Shown one piece after another: positions 1 to 8,271 of a stretch of DNA of 64,000 bases (positions are counted from its first letter, which is position 1; every line of letters begins with the position of its first letter). The stretch lies in the NCBI RefSeq assembly GCF_000176135.1, contig NZ_ACZN01000018.1:806001-870000 (forward strand), given 5' to 3'. Source of the stretch: Vibrio coralliilyticus ATCC BAA-450 (GTDB taxonomy: Bacteria; Pseudomonadota; Gammaproteobacteria; Enterobacterales; Vibrionaceae). The notes under the pieces are model-generated. The model worked only from the letters and a program-made list of their open reading frames with translations, was not told where the DNA came from and made no database searches. A program made the position numbers and the translations under genes.

Positions 1-824
1 TTGCCTACTGCTTCGATCATTTCAATGGATACCAGCTTGTCGTAATGCCCCTTTAGCTGCCTGTAGTCCTTTTTTAGCAGTGTTATCTTATGCTCTAGTC
101 CCTTTTCAACTATTTGCTGCTGAGCGTACTGATACTGCTGCTCGGAAATCGTTGTGGTTGTAACGTGACAACCATATGTCTCCGCCATGTATATCGCCAT
201 ACCACCCCAACCTGTACCAATCTCAATAACTCGGTCGCTAGAGGTCAGTTCAAGCTGCTGACACAACCTTTCCATTTTGTTGATCTGAGCCTGCTCTAAA
301 CTATCAGCAGTCGAGCTGAACACTGCAGCGGAGTACAACATTTCTTGGTCAAGGAACGTTTGGTAAAGCTCGTTACTCAAATCATAATGAGCACTAATAT
401 TTTTAGCCGCATTCTTCTCAGTATTTCGATTGAACCAATGCCCAAGCTGGTAAGATATTCGAGAAATAAAGCTACTCTGTCCTTCAATAGAGTCGAGTGT
501 TTTTAAATTTAAGGCCATTAGCTCCATAAGCTTGGTTAAATCTGGGCTATCCCACCAGCCTTCCATATAAGCCTCACCCGCTGCAATACTGCCACCTTTT
601 AGCAATCTTGCGTAAAAGCCCGGATTTTTGACTTCAATTATCGCGTGCAAGCGTGACGTCTGGGGTGCACCAAAAGTGGTCCTGTTTTCTGACTGTGAGA
701 AAGACTCAATCACAGTTAGTGAACCTGATGTGATTTTTTTTAGGAATGACATTGCCAAACTACGCGCTGTTTTTTGTCCTGTGCTTAGTGACGATGAGTA
801 ACCTAAAGTTTGGGAGTTCATCAT
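1..824 (-). CDS. cfa: Cyclopropane-fatty-acyl-phospholipid synthase, partial (3' end outside window)
   Basis: SAM-dependent enzyme that adds a methylene bridge across the double bond of unsaturated phospholipid acyl chains at the inner membrane. About 274 N-terminal residues are present of a family length near 400; the frame is open to the window edge. Visible are HYDLSNELY (from about residue 146), the SAM-binding loop VIEIGTGWGG (about 199-208) and the conserved VSIEMIEAVG near the edge. The start is the ATG at 824, eight bases after a GGAG, and it overlaps the stop of the upstream DUF1365 gene as ATGA, so translation is probably coupled. It is the last gene of the operon visible here. Identity is secure. 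Confidence 0.95.
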   Translation of the reverse strand, partial: MMNSQTLGYSSSLSTGQKTARSLAMSFLKKITSGSLTVIESFSQSENRTTFGAPQTSRLHAIIEVKNPGFYARLLKGGSIAAGEAYMEGWWDSPDLTKLMELMALNLKTLDSIEGQSSFISRISYQLGHWFNRNTEKNAAKNISAHYDLSNELYQTFLDQEMLYSAAVFSSTADSLEQAQINKMERLCQQLELTSSDRVIEIGTGWGGMAIYMAETYGCHVTTTTISEQQYQYAQQQIVEKGLEHKITLLKKDYRQLKGHYDKLVSIEMIEAVG

Positions 825-1618
825 GTCCTATGCTCCTTAACCTGTTCTCTCGATTTATGTTTTTCAGAAGATGCTTCTGGCTTTGTTTTGTATTTAGGAT
901 GAGAGTAAAACGGGGCACCTTTACACCAGAGCTTAAGCGCATGCCAGTAGATACCGACCAACATTTTAGCTGCCATTAGCGGTGTCCTAATTAGTTGTTT
1001 TAGGAGTATCCTTGATGTAAGCGCTTGCTTACTCATGCTGAGCGTGGCATCAAATTCCTTTTTATCCCGATGGCACTCAAGATGAATCGAAAGCTTTTTC
1101 CCTAAGGGTTTTAACCGCCAAACATATTCTTGTTCTATAGGGTTAAAGGGGGACACGTGAAACGCTTTGCTGTGTCGCCACAAAGTTTCATCAAAAGCAG
1201 GAACAGCATAGTAATGCCTTTGATTCCAGGGGGTATTACTTACCTCAGCCAACAGATAACGCCAATCTCCATCCTTGTTATAAACATAGTAGAAGTTTAC
1301 CGGACTGAAATAGATCCCGAGATATCTAAGATGGATGACTGCCTCAACACGACCGTCTACTTTCTCTCCTGTCAGCTCTTTTATCTTGTCAAATACCGCG
1401 TGTTTTAAATCTCCCTCTCCTAGATAATCATCCCGTTTGAATCTCGCCCAATGCCACCACTTTTGCCCGAAACCCCACACAGATTTCTCCACTGCGCTGA
1501 TCTGGTCTAAATCGATACAAGGCATAAAAATTGGGTATTTTAGCTGATGCTCTACTGGACTAAAGCGGCGATGTCTTACGTCCCCAACAAGCAATGAGCA
1601 ACTGTGCTCTGAGTTCAT
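821..1618 (-). CDS. DUF1365 family protein
   Basis: A 265-residue protein of the DUF1365 family, which is almost always found beside an FAD-dependent oxidoreductase and a cyclopropane-fatty-acid synthase, as here. The start shares one base with the upstream oxidoreductase stop (TAATG) and its own stop overlaps the cfa start, so three genes are translationally chained. The sequence is rich in aromatic and charged residues (for example SVWGFGQKWWHWARF near residue 46) and shows no signal peptide or clear membrane segment. The biochemical role is unknown; context suggests modification of membrane fatty acids together with its two partners. Confidence 0.88.
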   Translation of the reverse strand: MNSEHSCSLLVGDVRHRRFSPVEHQLKYPIFMPCIDLDQISAVEKSVWGFGQKWWHWARFKRDDYLGEGDLKHAVFDKIKELTGEKVDGRVEAVIHLRYLGIYFSPVNFYYVYNKDGDWRYLLAEVSNTPWNQRHYYAVPAFDETLWRHSKAFHVSPFNPIEQEYVWRLKPLGKKLSIHLECHRDKKEFDATLSMSKQALTSRILLKQLIRTPLMAAKMLVGIYWHALKLWCKGAPFYSHPKYKTKPEASSEKHKSREQVKEHRT

Positions 1619-2898
1619 TATGCCGCACCTCTTTGGCGCTCAACTTTGTTGAGCTGTTTAAGCTCTCTCACAACATCTAAAGCACTTTTGACCCCGTCCT
1701 CATGAAATCCGTTGTACCAATACGCACCACAGAACCATACCTTGTCCTGACCATTTATTTCTTGACGTCGTCTCTGGGCCTGCATCGATTGCTCACTAAA
1801 GACAGGATGATGATAAGTAAACGTTTTGAGCACTTTATTCGGCTCAATCAGGTGCGCGCTGTTTAATGAAACACAGAATGTCACAGGCGCTTGTATATGT
1901 TGCAATATGTTCATGTTGTAGGTGAGCGTTGGCGGGCGTTCGCTCTCACCTTGCGCTCCATCTAACCAATAATTCCAAGAAGCCCAAGCTGACTTCCTCT
2001 TAGGAAGTAAGCTCTCATCAGTATGAAGCGTCACCTCATTCGCTTGGTACTCCAACTGACCCAAGACTTCACTTTCAATGCAATTAGCATCGCTAAGCAG
2101 GGCTAGCGCCTGATCGCTGTGACACGCGAAAATCACCTGATCAAAACGTTCGGTTCGATCGTCGAGTTCAATTCGCACGCCAAGTTGCTCTCGACGGACA
2201 GACTTCACAGGTGTAGACAGCTTTATGTTATCGGCGAAATCTCTTGTTAGCGGCTCAACATAAGCATTTGAACCTCCTTTTACTACATACCACTGTGGTC
2301 TGTTCAGTACGTCTAGTAATCCATGATTCAAGAAGAAGCGAGCGAAAAACTGAAGAGGGAAAGCACGCATATCTGCAAGTGTAGAAGACCATATGGCAGC
2401 CCCCATGGGTAAGATATAATTATCGCAAAAGTAGTCGCTAAATTTCTCTTCTGATAAAAAGTCTCCTAGCGTTTTTTCGGACTCTTGAGATTGTTCAACT
2501 AACCTTTTGACTTGCTTATTAAAGCGTAAGATCTCGAATATGAAAGCGTAAAACCTAGGATTGAACCAATTTCTTTTTTGCGCAAAAAGCGTAGATAACG
2601 TGTGACCGTTGTACTCCAATCCGCAATCGTCATTACGAACACTGAAGCTCATCTGCGTCGGTATACCTTCCACACCAATCTCTTCCATCATGGCCATGAA
2701 GTGCGGATAAGTTCTATCGTTATACACGATGAAACCGGTGTCGACTGCATAGCTCTCGCCTTCAACCTCAACATTGACCGTCGCTGTGTGCCCACCGATA
2801 TAGTCGTTGGCTTCAAAAAGAGTAACATCATGTTGCTTGTTGAGATGGTAAGCACATGTCAACCCAGAGATACCTGTCCCGATTATGGCTATTTTCAT
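1618..2898 (-). CDS. FAD/NAD(P)-binding amine oxidase-like oxidoreductase
   Basis: 426 residues. A Rossmann dinucleotide-binding loop opens the protein (IGTGISGLTCAYHL from residue 5) and a typical second FAD element EANDYIGGHTATV follows at about 34. This is the COG2907-type flavoprotein that accompanies DUF1365 and Cfa in many proteobacteria. Substrate is not established; a lipid-modifying redox step is an inference from the neighbours. The ATG at 2898 is preceded by GAGG and lies 12 bases after the SDR stop, consistent with one operon. Confidence 0.9.
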   Translation of the reverse strand: MKIAIIGTGISGLTCAYHLNKQHDVTLFEANDYIGGHTATVNVEVEGESYAVDTGFIVYNDRTYPHFMAMMEEIGVEGIPTQMSFSVRNDDCGLEYNGHTLSTLFAQKRNWFNPRFYAFIFEILRFNKQVKRLVEQSQESEKTLGDFLSEEKFSDYFCDNYILPMGAAIWSSTLADMRAFPLQFFARFFLNHGLLDVLNRPQWYVVKGGSNAYVEPLTRDFADNIKLSTPVKSVRREQLGVRIELDDRTERFDQVIFACHSDQALALLSDANCIESEVLGQLEYQANEVTLHTDESLLPKRKSAWASWNYWLDGAQGESERPPTLTYNMNILQHIQAPVTFCVSLNSAHLIEPNKVLKTFTYHHPVFSEQSMQAQRRRQEINGQDKVWFCGAYWYNGFHEDGVKSALDVVRELKQLNKVERQRGAA

Positions 2899-2910
2899 TT
2901 TGGAATCCTC

Positions 2911-3636
2911 TTACTCTGAGATCAATTTAGCGGTTATTCGCTTTTGCCAGCTGTAAGGCATGGCACCGATGAAACGCAATAGCGTTGTGAATCTTCGAGG
3001 GAAGTAAATATATTGTTTTCGAGCAGCAAGCCCCTTGCGTATGGCTCGCGATGCCTGTTGTACAGTTACCAACATCGGCATAGGAAATGTGTTTTTATCA
3101 GTCAAAGGCGTTTTCACGAAACCAGGAAATATTACTGATACATAGATGTTCTTACTGGCTAAATCGAGCTGAAGGGTTCTGCCGAGATAACTCACAGCGG
3201 CTTTGGATGCGCCATAGGCCTCTGCTCTAGGCAATGCCACCTCGCTGGCGATAGAACCCACCAAAGCCACCGTGTGACCAGCTTGAAAATGGTGTTGACT
3301 TGCTTCTATAGCATTGGCAAGACCAACGACGTTGATATCAAACACGCGCTTCACAAGCTGAGCGTCTACAATGCCATCATCTATGTATTCACAATCACCA
3401 GCATTGAATATCCAAATATTCGGCGTGACTGCTAGATTCTCCAACACCTGTTTTGTGCTGGATAAGTCCGTTAAATCGAACTGAAGCGAAGTAATCAAGC
3501 TGGAGGAAGATTCAAGCTCTTCAAGTGCTTGTTTGTTTCTTCCACAAGCAATAACTTCATAGCCTTCTCGGGCGTAATCCTCGGCCAGTTGTTTGCCGAT
3601 GCCAGACGTAGCGCCTGTGATTAGAACGCAAGTCAT
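2911..3636 (-). CDS. Short-chain dehydrogenase/reductase (SDR family)
   Basis: 241-residue classical SDR. The NAD(P)-binding TGATSGIG is at residues 7-14, the NAG-type strand (FNAGD) near 77, the catalytic serine about 128 (VGSIAS) and the YxxxK pair at Y141/K145 (YGASK). The substrate cannot be read from sequence. Its start overlaps the upstream NTF2-like stop by four bases (ATGA), so it is the second gene of the cfa-type operon. Confidence 0.92.
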   Translation of the reverse strand: MTCVLITGATSGIGKQLAEDYAREGYEVIACGRNKQALEELESSSSLITSLQFDLTDLSSTKQVLENLAVTPNIWIFNAGDCEYIDDGIVDAQLVKRVFDINVVGLANAIEASQHHFQAGHTVALVGSIASEVALPRAEAYGASKAAVSYLGRTLQLDLASKNIYVSVIFPGFVKTPLTDKNTFPMPMLVTVQQASRAIRKGLAARKQYIYFPRRFTTLLRFIGAMPYSWQKRITAKLISE

Positions 3637-4052
3637 TGACCTAACCTCTGCTTAATCGTCTTTATAACCGACCCAAGCAGTGGAAGATTCTCATAAAGCA
3701 TTTCGCCAAGGTCGAAGTAATCTCTGTGATATATGACTTTGCCATCTTTAAACTTCAGATGACTAACTCCATTGACTACAACCGTTTTGCCTTTTTGAAG
3801 CTTGGGGTGCTCTAGAGACATTGACCAAGTCAAGAACCCACTGTCGCCCGATTGCTGGTGCTCTTTGATGTCAAAGTCACATCGCCTGACATTTGTATAT
3901 AGGCTATCGAAATAGCTTTGCAAAGCTTGCCAACCTTGAAGACGATGCGCTGAATCTTCAAAGACAACATCTTGATGATAGACATCATCTAAAAGATAGA
4001 GGTTGTTCTTGCTTAGTTGCTGATATATGTGACCAACCGACTCGACGTTCAT
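3633..4052 (-). CDS. NTF2-like / SnoaL-like nuclear transport factor 2 family protein
   Basis: 139 residues, matching the small cone-shaped NTF2/SnoaL fold: N-terminal helix, DVVFEDSAH near residue 28, and closing strands with SHLKFKDGKVIYHRDYFDLGEML. Members are enzymes or binding proteins for small hydrophobic ligands; no specific activity can be assigned. It is the first gene of the operon that continues to cfa. The ATG at 4052 follows GAGAGGAC. The 180-base region upstream carries repeated TGTACA-type boxes that probably control the whole operon. Confidence 0.85.
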   Translation of the reverse strand: MNVESVGHIYQQLSKNNLYLLDDVYHQDVVFEDSAHRLQGWQALQSYFDSLYTNVRRCDFDIKEHQQSGDSGFLTWSMSLEHPKLQKGKTVVVNGVSHLKFKDGKVIYHRDYFDLGEMLYENLPLLGSVIKTIKQRLGQ

Positions 4053-4067
4053 GTCCTCTCCAATTAG

Positions 4068-4169
4068 TTATACAAAATATTTTTATGTACAATTCATAAT
4101 GAAGATTAGGCACCTTTTATGAGTTGTACAAATATAAATTTTGTAAAAGTTTAATTTGCAGAGTTGTAC
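4068..4169 (-). promoter_or_regulatory. Operator cluster of TGTACA-type boxes upstream of the cfa operon
   Basis: Five related boxes lie between the NTF2-like gene and htpX: TTATACAA (4068-4075), ATGTACAA (4085-4092), TTGTACAA (4124-4131), TTGTAAAA (4141-4148) and TTGTAC (4164-4169). The first four form two pairs, each with exactly 17 bases from box to box. The first three match the nTnTACAn half-site known for the B12-dependent CarH/LitR photoreceptor branch of the MerR family. The regulator gene is not in the window, so assignment to that family is an inference. Confidence 0.5.
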
Positions 4170-4193
4170 GGCGGTTAAATTAGAAGGGATCAA

Positions 4194-4222
4194 AAAAGGC
4201 TTGATATAAAATCAAGCCTTTT
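4194..4222 (-). terminator. Rho-independent terminator of htpX
   Basis: Stem AAAAGGCTTGAT / ATCAAGCCTTTT with a five-base loop, 16 bases after the htpX stop and followed by a T run on the minus strand. Confidence 0.85.
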
Positions 4223-4237
4223 CGTTAAATCAAAAAC

Positions 4238-5098
4238 TTATGAGTTGCGTAGGGCTGCGATACGCTTATCTAGTGGAGGGTGGCTCATCAGCAACTCCGT
4301 CATTGAGCGCTTACCATTAATACCAAATGCCATCATTGAACCTTCTAACTGAGATTCATGACTCACTTTTAAGCGCTCCAAAGCTGCAATCATTTTGTGC
4401 TTGCCTACCAACTGCGCCGCACCTGCATCAGCATGGAATTCGCGGTGGCGGCTGTACCACATAGTAATGAAGCTTGCTAGGAAGCCAAATACAAGTTCAA
4501 GAACGATGGATACGCCAAAGTACACCATCATATTGCTGCCACCTTCTTCTTCATCATTAGATGAAACGATATTCGCAATGAAGCGTGATAGGAAGATGAC
4601 GAACGTATTCACAACACCTTGCATTAGCGTCATAGTAACCATGTCACCATTTGCAATATGACTCACTTCGTGAGCTAGCACTGCTTCGGCTTCATCTCGA
4701 GTCATGTTGTGCAAAAGACCCGTTGAGACTGCGACCAATGAATCATTGCGCTTGGCACCTGTTGCAAATGCGTTAATGTCAGCCGAGTCATAAATAGCGA
4801 CAGTTGGCATACCAATACCCACTTGCTCTGACTGTCGACGAACCGTTTCCAACAACCAGTGCTCAGTCTCATTACGAGGACTTTCGATCACCATGCCACC
4901 TACAGAGCGCAGCGCCATACCTTTCGACATCATCAATGAAATGAATGAACCACCAAAACCAAACACCGCCGCCATAATAAGCAGACCAGACAAACTGCCA
5001 GGCTGCATACCTGTAACAGCATAAACAATATTTAGAACAACACTTAGGACCAGAACAACGGCCAAGTTCGTTGCCAAAAATAACATTACTCGCTTCAT
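4238..5098 (-). CDS. htpX: Membrane zinc metalloprotease HtpX
   Basis: 286 residues, close to the E. coli length of 293. It degrades misfolded or damaged inner-membrane proteins together with FtsH. Two N-terminal membrane segments (about 4-26 and 33-55) precede the zinc motif HEVSH at about 142-146 (context AVLAHEVSHIANGD), followed by two more hydrophobic stretches and EFHADAGAA, which supplies the third zinc ligand. The ATG at 5098 has a GGAG eight bases upstream. It is monocistronic, with its own promoter region and terminator. Confidence 0.96.
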   Translation of the reverse strand: MKRVMLFLATNLAVVLVLSVVLNIVYAVTGMQPGSLSGLLIMAAVFGFGGSFISLMMSKGMALRSVGGMVIESPRNETEHWLLETVRRQSEQVGIGMPTVAIYDSADINAFATGAKRNDSLVAVSTGLLHNMTRDEAEAVLAHEVSHIANGDMVTMTLMQGVVNTFVIFLSRFIANIVSSNDEEEGGSNMMVYFGVSIVLELVFGFLASFITMWYSRHREFHADAGAAQLVGKHKMIAALERLKVSHESQLEGSMMAFGINGKRSMTELLMSHPPLDKRIAALRNS

Positions 5099-5177
5099 TA
5101 CTTTTCTCCGAAACAGGAAGCTTAATTATTTGCCTTGGCAATACGAATCTTGCGCCGAGGCTTTATATCTAACTCAT

Positions 5178-5210
5178 AGATATAGTCTATCCCTTTTAAA
5201 TACAAGGGAT
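5178..5210 (-). promoter_or_regulatory. Putative htpX promoter with inverted repeat
   Basis: On the minus strand a CCCTTGTAT element (-35-like, 5208-5200) is followed 15 bases later by TATATC (5184-5179). The first element resembles the CCCTTGAA of heat-shock sigma-32 promoters, which fits htpX, but the -10 is not the classical CCCATNT. The -35 element lies in an inverted repeat ATCCCTT-N8-AAGGGAT (5189-5210) that could be an operator. Confidence 0.35.
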
Positions 5211-5406
5211 AGATGCAAATTGAAACATTTGTTTTCTTAACTGCAAAAATTGTGAAAGTTTTCCGTAAGAATTCACAGCCAAAATGCAGTTTGCCCGATA
5301 TATTAATCAACAGCAGCAGTATTAGACTTTGGTCTTATTGTACCTAGACTGAAGCGTGCTAGATTGTTGTCAGATTAAAATATCCATGTGTGAAAAGGAC
5401 AAAATC

Positions 5407-5574
5407 ATGGTTGAAACTAACAACTATCAAATGGCTATTGACCTACTATGCTGCCACCTTGGTATTTCAGAGGAAGAAGCAAAGCAGCAACTTGGTATTT
5501 CTTCAGAGCAGCAAGCACAGAAACGTATCTCTGATACCCAGCAAGCGCTCATGGGTCTAAACCAAGATAAGTAA
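5407..5574 (+). CDS. Small conserved-looking protein, 55 residues, function unknown
   Basis: Begins MVETNNYQMAIDLLCCHLG and is rich in Glu and Gln (GISEEEAKQQLGISSEQQ). It has the look of a short helical domain with two LGIS repeats at about 18 and 31. The ATG at 5407 is chosen because AAAAGGAC sits just upstream; an in-frame ATG at 5386 without a good ribosome site would add seven residues. It ends at a strong palindromic terminator. No signal peptide or membrane segment. I do not recognise the family. Confidence 0.7.
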   Translation: MVETNNYQMAIDLLCCHLGISEEEAKQQLGISSEQQAQKRISDTQQALMGLNQDK

Positions 5575-5595
5575 GTGTCAGATTATAAATACAAT

Positions 5596-5619
5596 AAAGG
5601 CTGCCATATGGCAGCCTTT
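5596..5619. terminator. Bidirectional terminator between the 55-residue gene and bioD
   Basis: Perfect 24-base palindrome with arms AAAGGCTGCCAT and ATGGCAGCCTTT, placed between two convergent genes. Confidence 0.85.
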
Positions 5620-5642
5620 ATGTTTTAGGTCACGAGGAAAAA

Positions 5643-6326
5643 TCAACTATCAATTAGCGTGGACACATCAATATATTTCGCTAGATCTTTTTGTTTAACG
5701 CTTGGTACGTAAGGAATCTCACCCAGCTTTGGCGCACCAATTTTTTGTTCCAGCATTTCAATGATTTCAGCGTAATGCTCTGTACCAGGGTTGACTCGGT
5801 TTGCAACCCAACCAATCACTTCCAACCCATCCGCCTTAATCGCATCGACAGTCAACATAGCATGGCTTAAGCACCCCAACTTGATGCCAACAACTAACAC
5901 CACAGGCAATTTCTCTTGCTGTACCCAACTAGACAGGCATTTAGATTCCGTGACCGGCACTCGCCAGCCCCCAGCCCCTTCGACCAGAACCACATCCGCT
6001 TTATCTTTATGCTCCGCTAATTTTTCACTCAACACGGAGTACTGAATTTCAATACCTTCACGCTGAGCGGCTATATGCGGTGAAGCTGGCAACTCCAAAG
6101 CGTATGGATTGACCTGATCATAGTCAACGTCAAGTGTGGAGGCTTTTTGCAGATACAAAGCATCTGAATTTCGGTAGCCTTCGCTTGTTTTCTCACTACC
6201 CGCTGCAACGGGCTTGTAGCCAATTGTTTTTAAGTCCTTTAGCGCAAGCGCGTTAAGAATTGCTTTTGAAGCAACTGTTTTACCAACATCGGTATCCGTA
6301 CCAGCAATAAAAAATGCATCAATCAT
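5643..6326 (-). CDS. bioD: Dethiobiotin synthetase
   Basis: Closes the ureido ring of dethiobiotin from DAPA, CO2 and ATP. 227 residues, as in E. coli BioD (225). The P-loop GTDTDVGKT begins at about residue 8 and VEGAGGWRVP near 109 is the family's second signature. The ATG at 6326 overlaps the bioC stop (ATGA), which makes it a better start than an in-frame position 21 bases upstream. Last gene of bioBFCD. Confidence 0.97.
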   Translation of the reverse strand: MIDAFFIAGTDTDVGKTVASKAILNALALKDLKTIGYKPVAAGSEKTSEGYRNSDALYLQKASTLDVDYDQVNPYALELPASPHIAAQREGIEIQYSVLSEKLAEHKDKADVVLVEGAGGWRVPVTESKCLSSWVQQEKLPVVLVVGIKLGCLSHAMLTVDAIKADGLEVIGWVANRVNPGTEHYAEIIEMLEQKIGAPKLGEIPYVPSVKQKDLAKYIDVSTLIDS

Positions 6327-7126
6327 AGATGAATAACCCCTAAACAAACCTGATAAGTTGCAGGTAGAAGACCTTGATGGTTTTTAAACGTTTGGTATGC
6401 ACGCTCAACTTCGAGTAGTGTGCGACGGCTCGTTAACCCATGTGAACGCCCGCTTACATGATTAGCTCCAATGCCCTTCAGATCGCGCATCAAAGAAAAT
6501 GCAGTGTCGTACCAAACCTTCATGGTAGGCAAGTCTAGATGATGACTCTGGCAACCAGATTGCGCTAACGCAATTTTTACCTGATTGGTGCTGATAAAGT
6601 CGTTGACGTGTTGATATGCGTCAATTTGGCGCCAAGCACATTTCAGCTCTTCCAATGATCCCTCAAGCAAGGTAGAAAAATACACTTGGCCCGCTGGTTT
6701 AACAACTCTACGCATTTCTCTCAAGGGGCGTGACAAGTCTTCACACCACTGCAACGCTAAACTTGAGAATACATAGTCAACAGAAGCAGTTGGAAACGGC
6801 AAAGCTTCAGCATCTCCAAGCTGGTAGCGCATTCCTGCAGAGCCACACCTTTCCTCAGCCTTATTCAACATCTGCTGTGAAAGATCGCAGCAGATCACCA
6901 ACGCACCACGTTGGCGCAGCTTGTCTGAAAAATACCCTGTCCCACAGCCAAGATCGAGGACCGTTTTATTACTTAAATCTTCAGGTAACTGATTCAGTAA
7001 CCGCTCCCCTACCATTCTTTGAAAAGCAGCATGAGAGTCATAAGTATTGGCTGCTTTACCAAACGCTTCTGCAATGGCGGTTTTGTCTTGAGGCCAAGAC
7101 TCATGCATCAAAATAGCGTGTTCCAT
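6323..7126 (-). CDS. bioC: Malonyl-ACP O-methyltransferase
   Basis: Methylates malonyl-ACP so that the fatty acid synthesis cycle can build the pimeloyl chain of biotin. 267 residues. The SAM-binding motif VLDLGCGTGYFS is at about residue 56, with the acidic CCDLSQQML next. The ATG at 7126 overlaps the bioF stop as ATGA; a TTG one codon upstream is possible but less likely. Position in bioBFCD confirms the specific role within the methyltransferase superfamily. Confidence 0.96.
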   Translation of the reverse strand: MEHAILMHESWPQDKTAIAEAFGKAANTYDSHAAFQRMVGERLLNQLPEDLSNKTVLDLGCGTGYFSDKLRQRGALVICCDLSQQMLNKAEERCGSAGMRYQLGDAEALPFPTASVDYVFSSLALQWCEDLSRPLREMRRVVKPAGQVYFSTLLEGSLEELKCAWRQIDAYQHVNDFISTNQVKIALAQSGCQSHHLDLPTMKVWYDTAFSLMRDLKGIGANHVSGRSHGLTSRRTLLEVERAYQTFKNHQGLLPATYQVCLGVIHL

Positions 7127-8271
7127 CAATGCACCTTTTCCATTGAAACTTCTATGCTTTTTGCGAGTTCTTTAATTTGTGTCACCGAGTGATTCGCCGA
7201 GAGCGTCACTCTTAACCTTGCTGAATTACTAGGAACCGTGGGAGGTCGAATCGCCGTTAACCAAAAACCCGCACCCTTTAAGTCATTCGCGACTTCCAAT
7301 GCAGCGCCACTCTTCCCAATCAACAAGGGTTTAATAGGTGTTGAGGTCTCTACATAACCATCAAACGAAGAAAAGTGCTGGGCGTATTCACCTTGCAGAT
7401 CCGAAAGCTTGTCTCGTCGCCAATGTTGAGTTTGAACCATAGTGATCGCATGAGTTAACGCATAAGCTTGTGAAGGCGGCATAGCCGTTGAGTAAACGTG
7501 ATGTCTAGCAAACTGCGTTAAATACTCACCCAATGCCTTACTACACATAATCGCTGCTCCTGACAAACCCAGAGCTTTGCCGAACGTCACTATCAGCACA
7601 TCAGGTTTAACGTTCGCTACGTCACAACTCCCTCGACCGTCGCTGCCCAGAACGCCAATGCCATGCGCGTCATCAACGGCAAGCCAAGACTTATTTTCAG
7701 TGACAGCATGAATATCGGCTAACGGTGCGAGATCACCATCCATGCTAAACACCCCTTCAGTCACAACTAACGCGCTTTGCTTCATGATTACCTTCAAATG
7801 TTCAGCATCATTGTGGTGAAAGCGTTTCATCGTCGCAGGAGAAAGCATGCCAGCCTCCATTAAAGAGGCATGATTTAATTTGTCTTGGATAAGCAGATCA
7901 TCTTTTTCCAACAAGCTGAAAAGTAAGGCCTGATTGGCCGAAAATCCGGAGTTAAACAATATCGCTCGTTCAAAGCCAAGCCACTCACATAACGCGGCTT
8001 GTAGATCTGAGTGCGCTTTTGAGTGCCCTGTAACCAGAGGAGATGCACCACTTCCGTTGCCATACAGATTCAAGCCCTTTTGCCAAGCATTTGACAGCTC
8101 TTTGTCTGTCGCGAGGCCTAAGTAATCGTTGCTGGAGAAATTGGTAAACAGATTGTCTCCATGCGTTAGCGTCGTGCTATTACCCGCTCCAACCATGCGC
8201 ATACTGCGCTCAAGCCCCTGACGTTTTCTTTCGTTCAGAGCTCGATCAATGCGTTCACTAAACACTGGCAT
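7126..8271 (-). CDS. bioF: 8-amino-7-oxononanoate synthase
   Basis: PLP enzyme that condenses pimeloyl-ACP with L-alanine. 381 residues. The PLP lysine is K232 in TFGKALGLSGA, preceded by VDDAHGIGVLG (about 199-209) whose Asp and His contact the cofactor; the glycine-rich YGNGSGASPLVTG is near residue 70. The ATG at 8271 lies inside the end of bioB (14-base overlap). In-frame codons upstream belong to the bioB overlap and lack family similarity. Confidence 0.97.
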   Translation of the reverse strand: MPVFSERIDRALNERKRQGLERSMRMVGAGNSTTLTHGDNLFTNFSSNDYLGLATDKELSNAWQKGLNLYGNGSGASPLVTGHSKAHSDLQAALCEWLGFERAILFNSGFSANQALLFSLLEKDDLLIQDKLNHASLMEAGMLSPATMKRFHHNDAEHLKVIMKQSALVVTEGVFSMDGDLAPLADIHAVTENKSWLAVDDAHGIGVLGSDGRGSCDVANVKPDVLIVTFGKALGLSGAAIMCSKALGEYLTQFARHHVYSTAMPPSQAYALTHAITMVQTQHWRRDKLSDLQGEYAQHFSSFDGYVETSTPIKPLLIGKSGAALEVANDLKGAGFWLTAIRPPTVPSNSARLRVTLSANHSVTQIKELAKSIEVSMEKVH

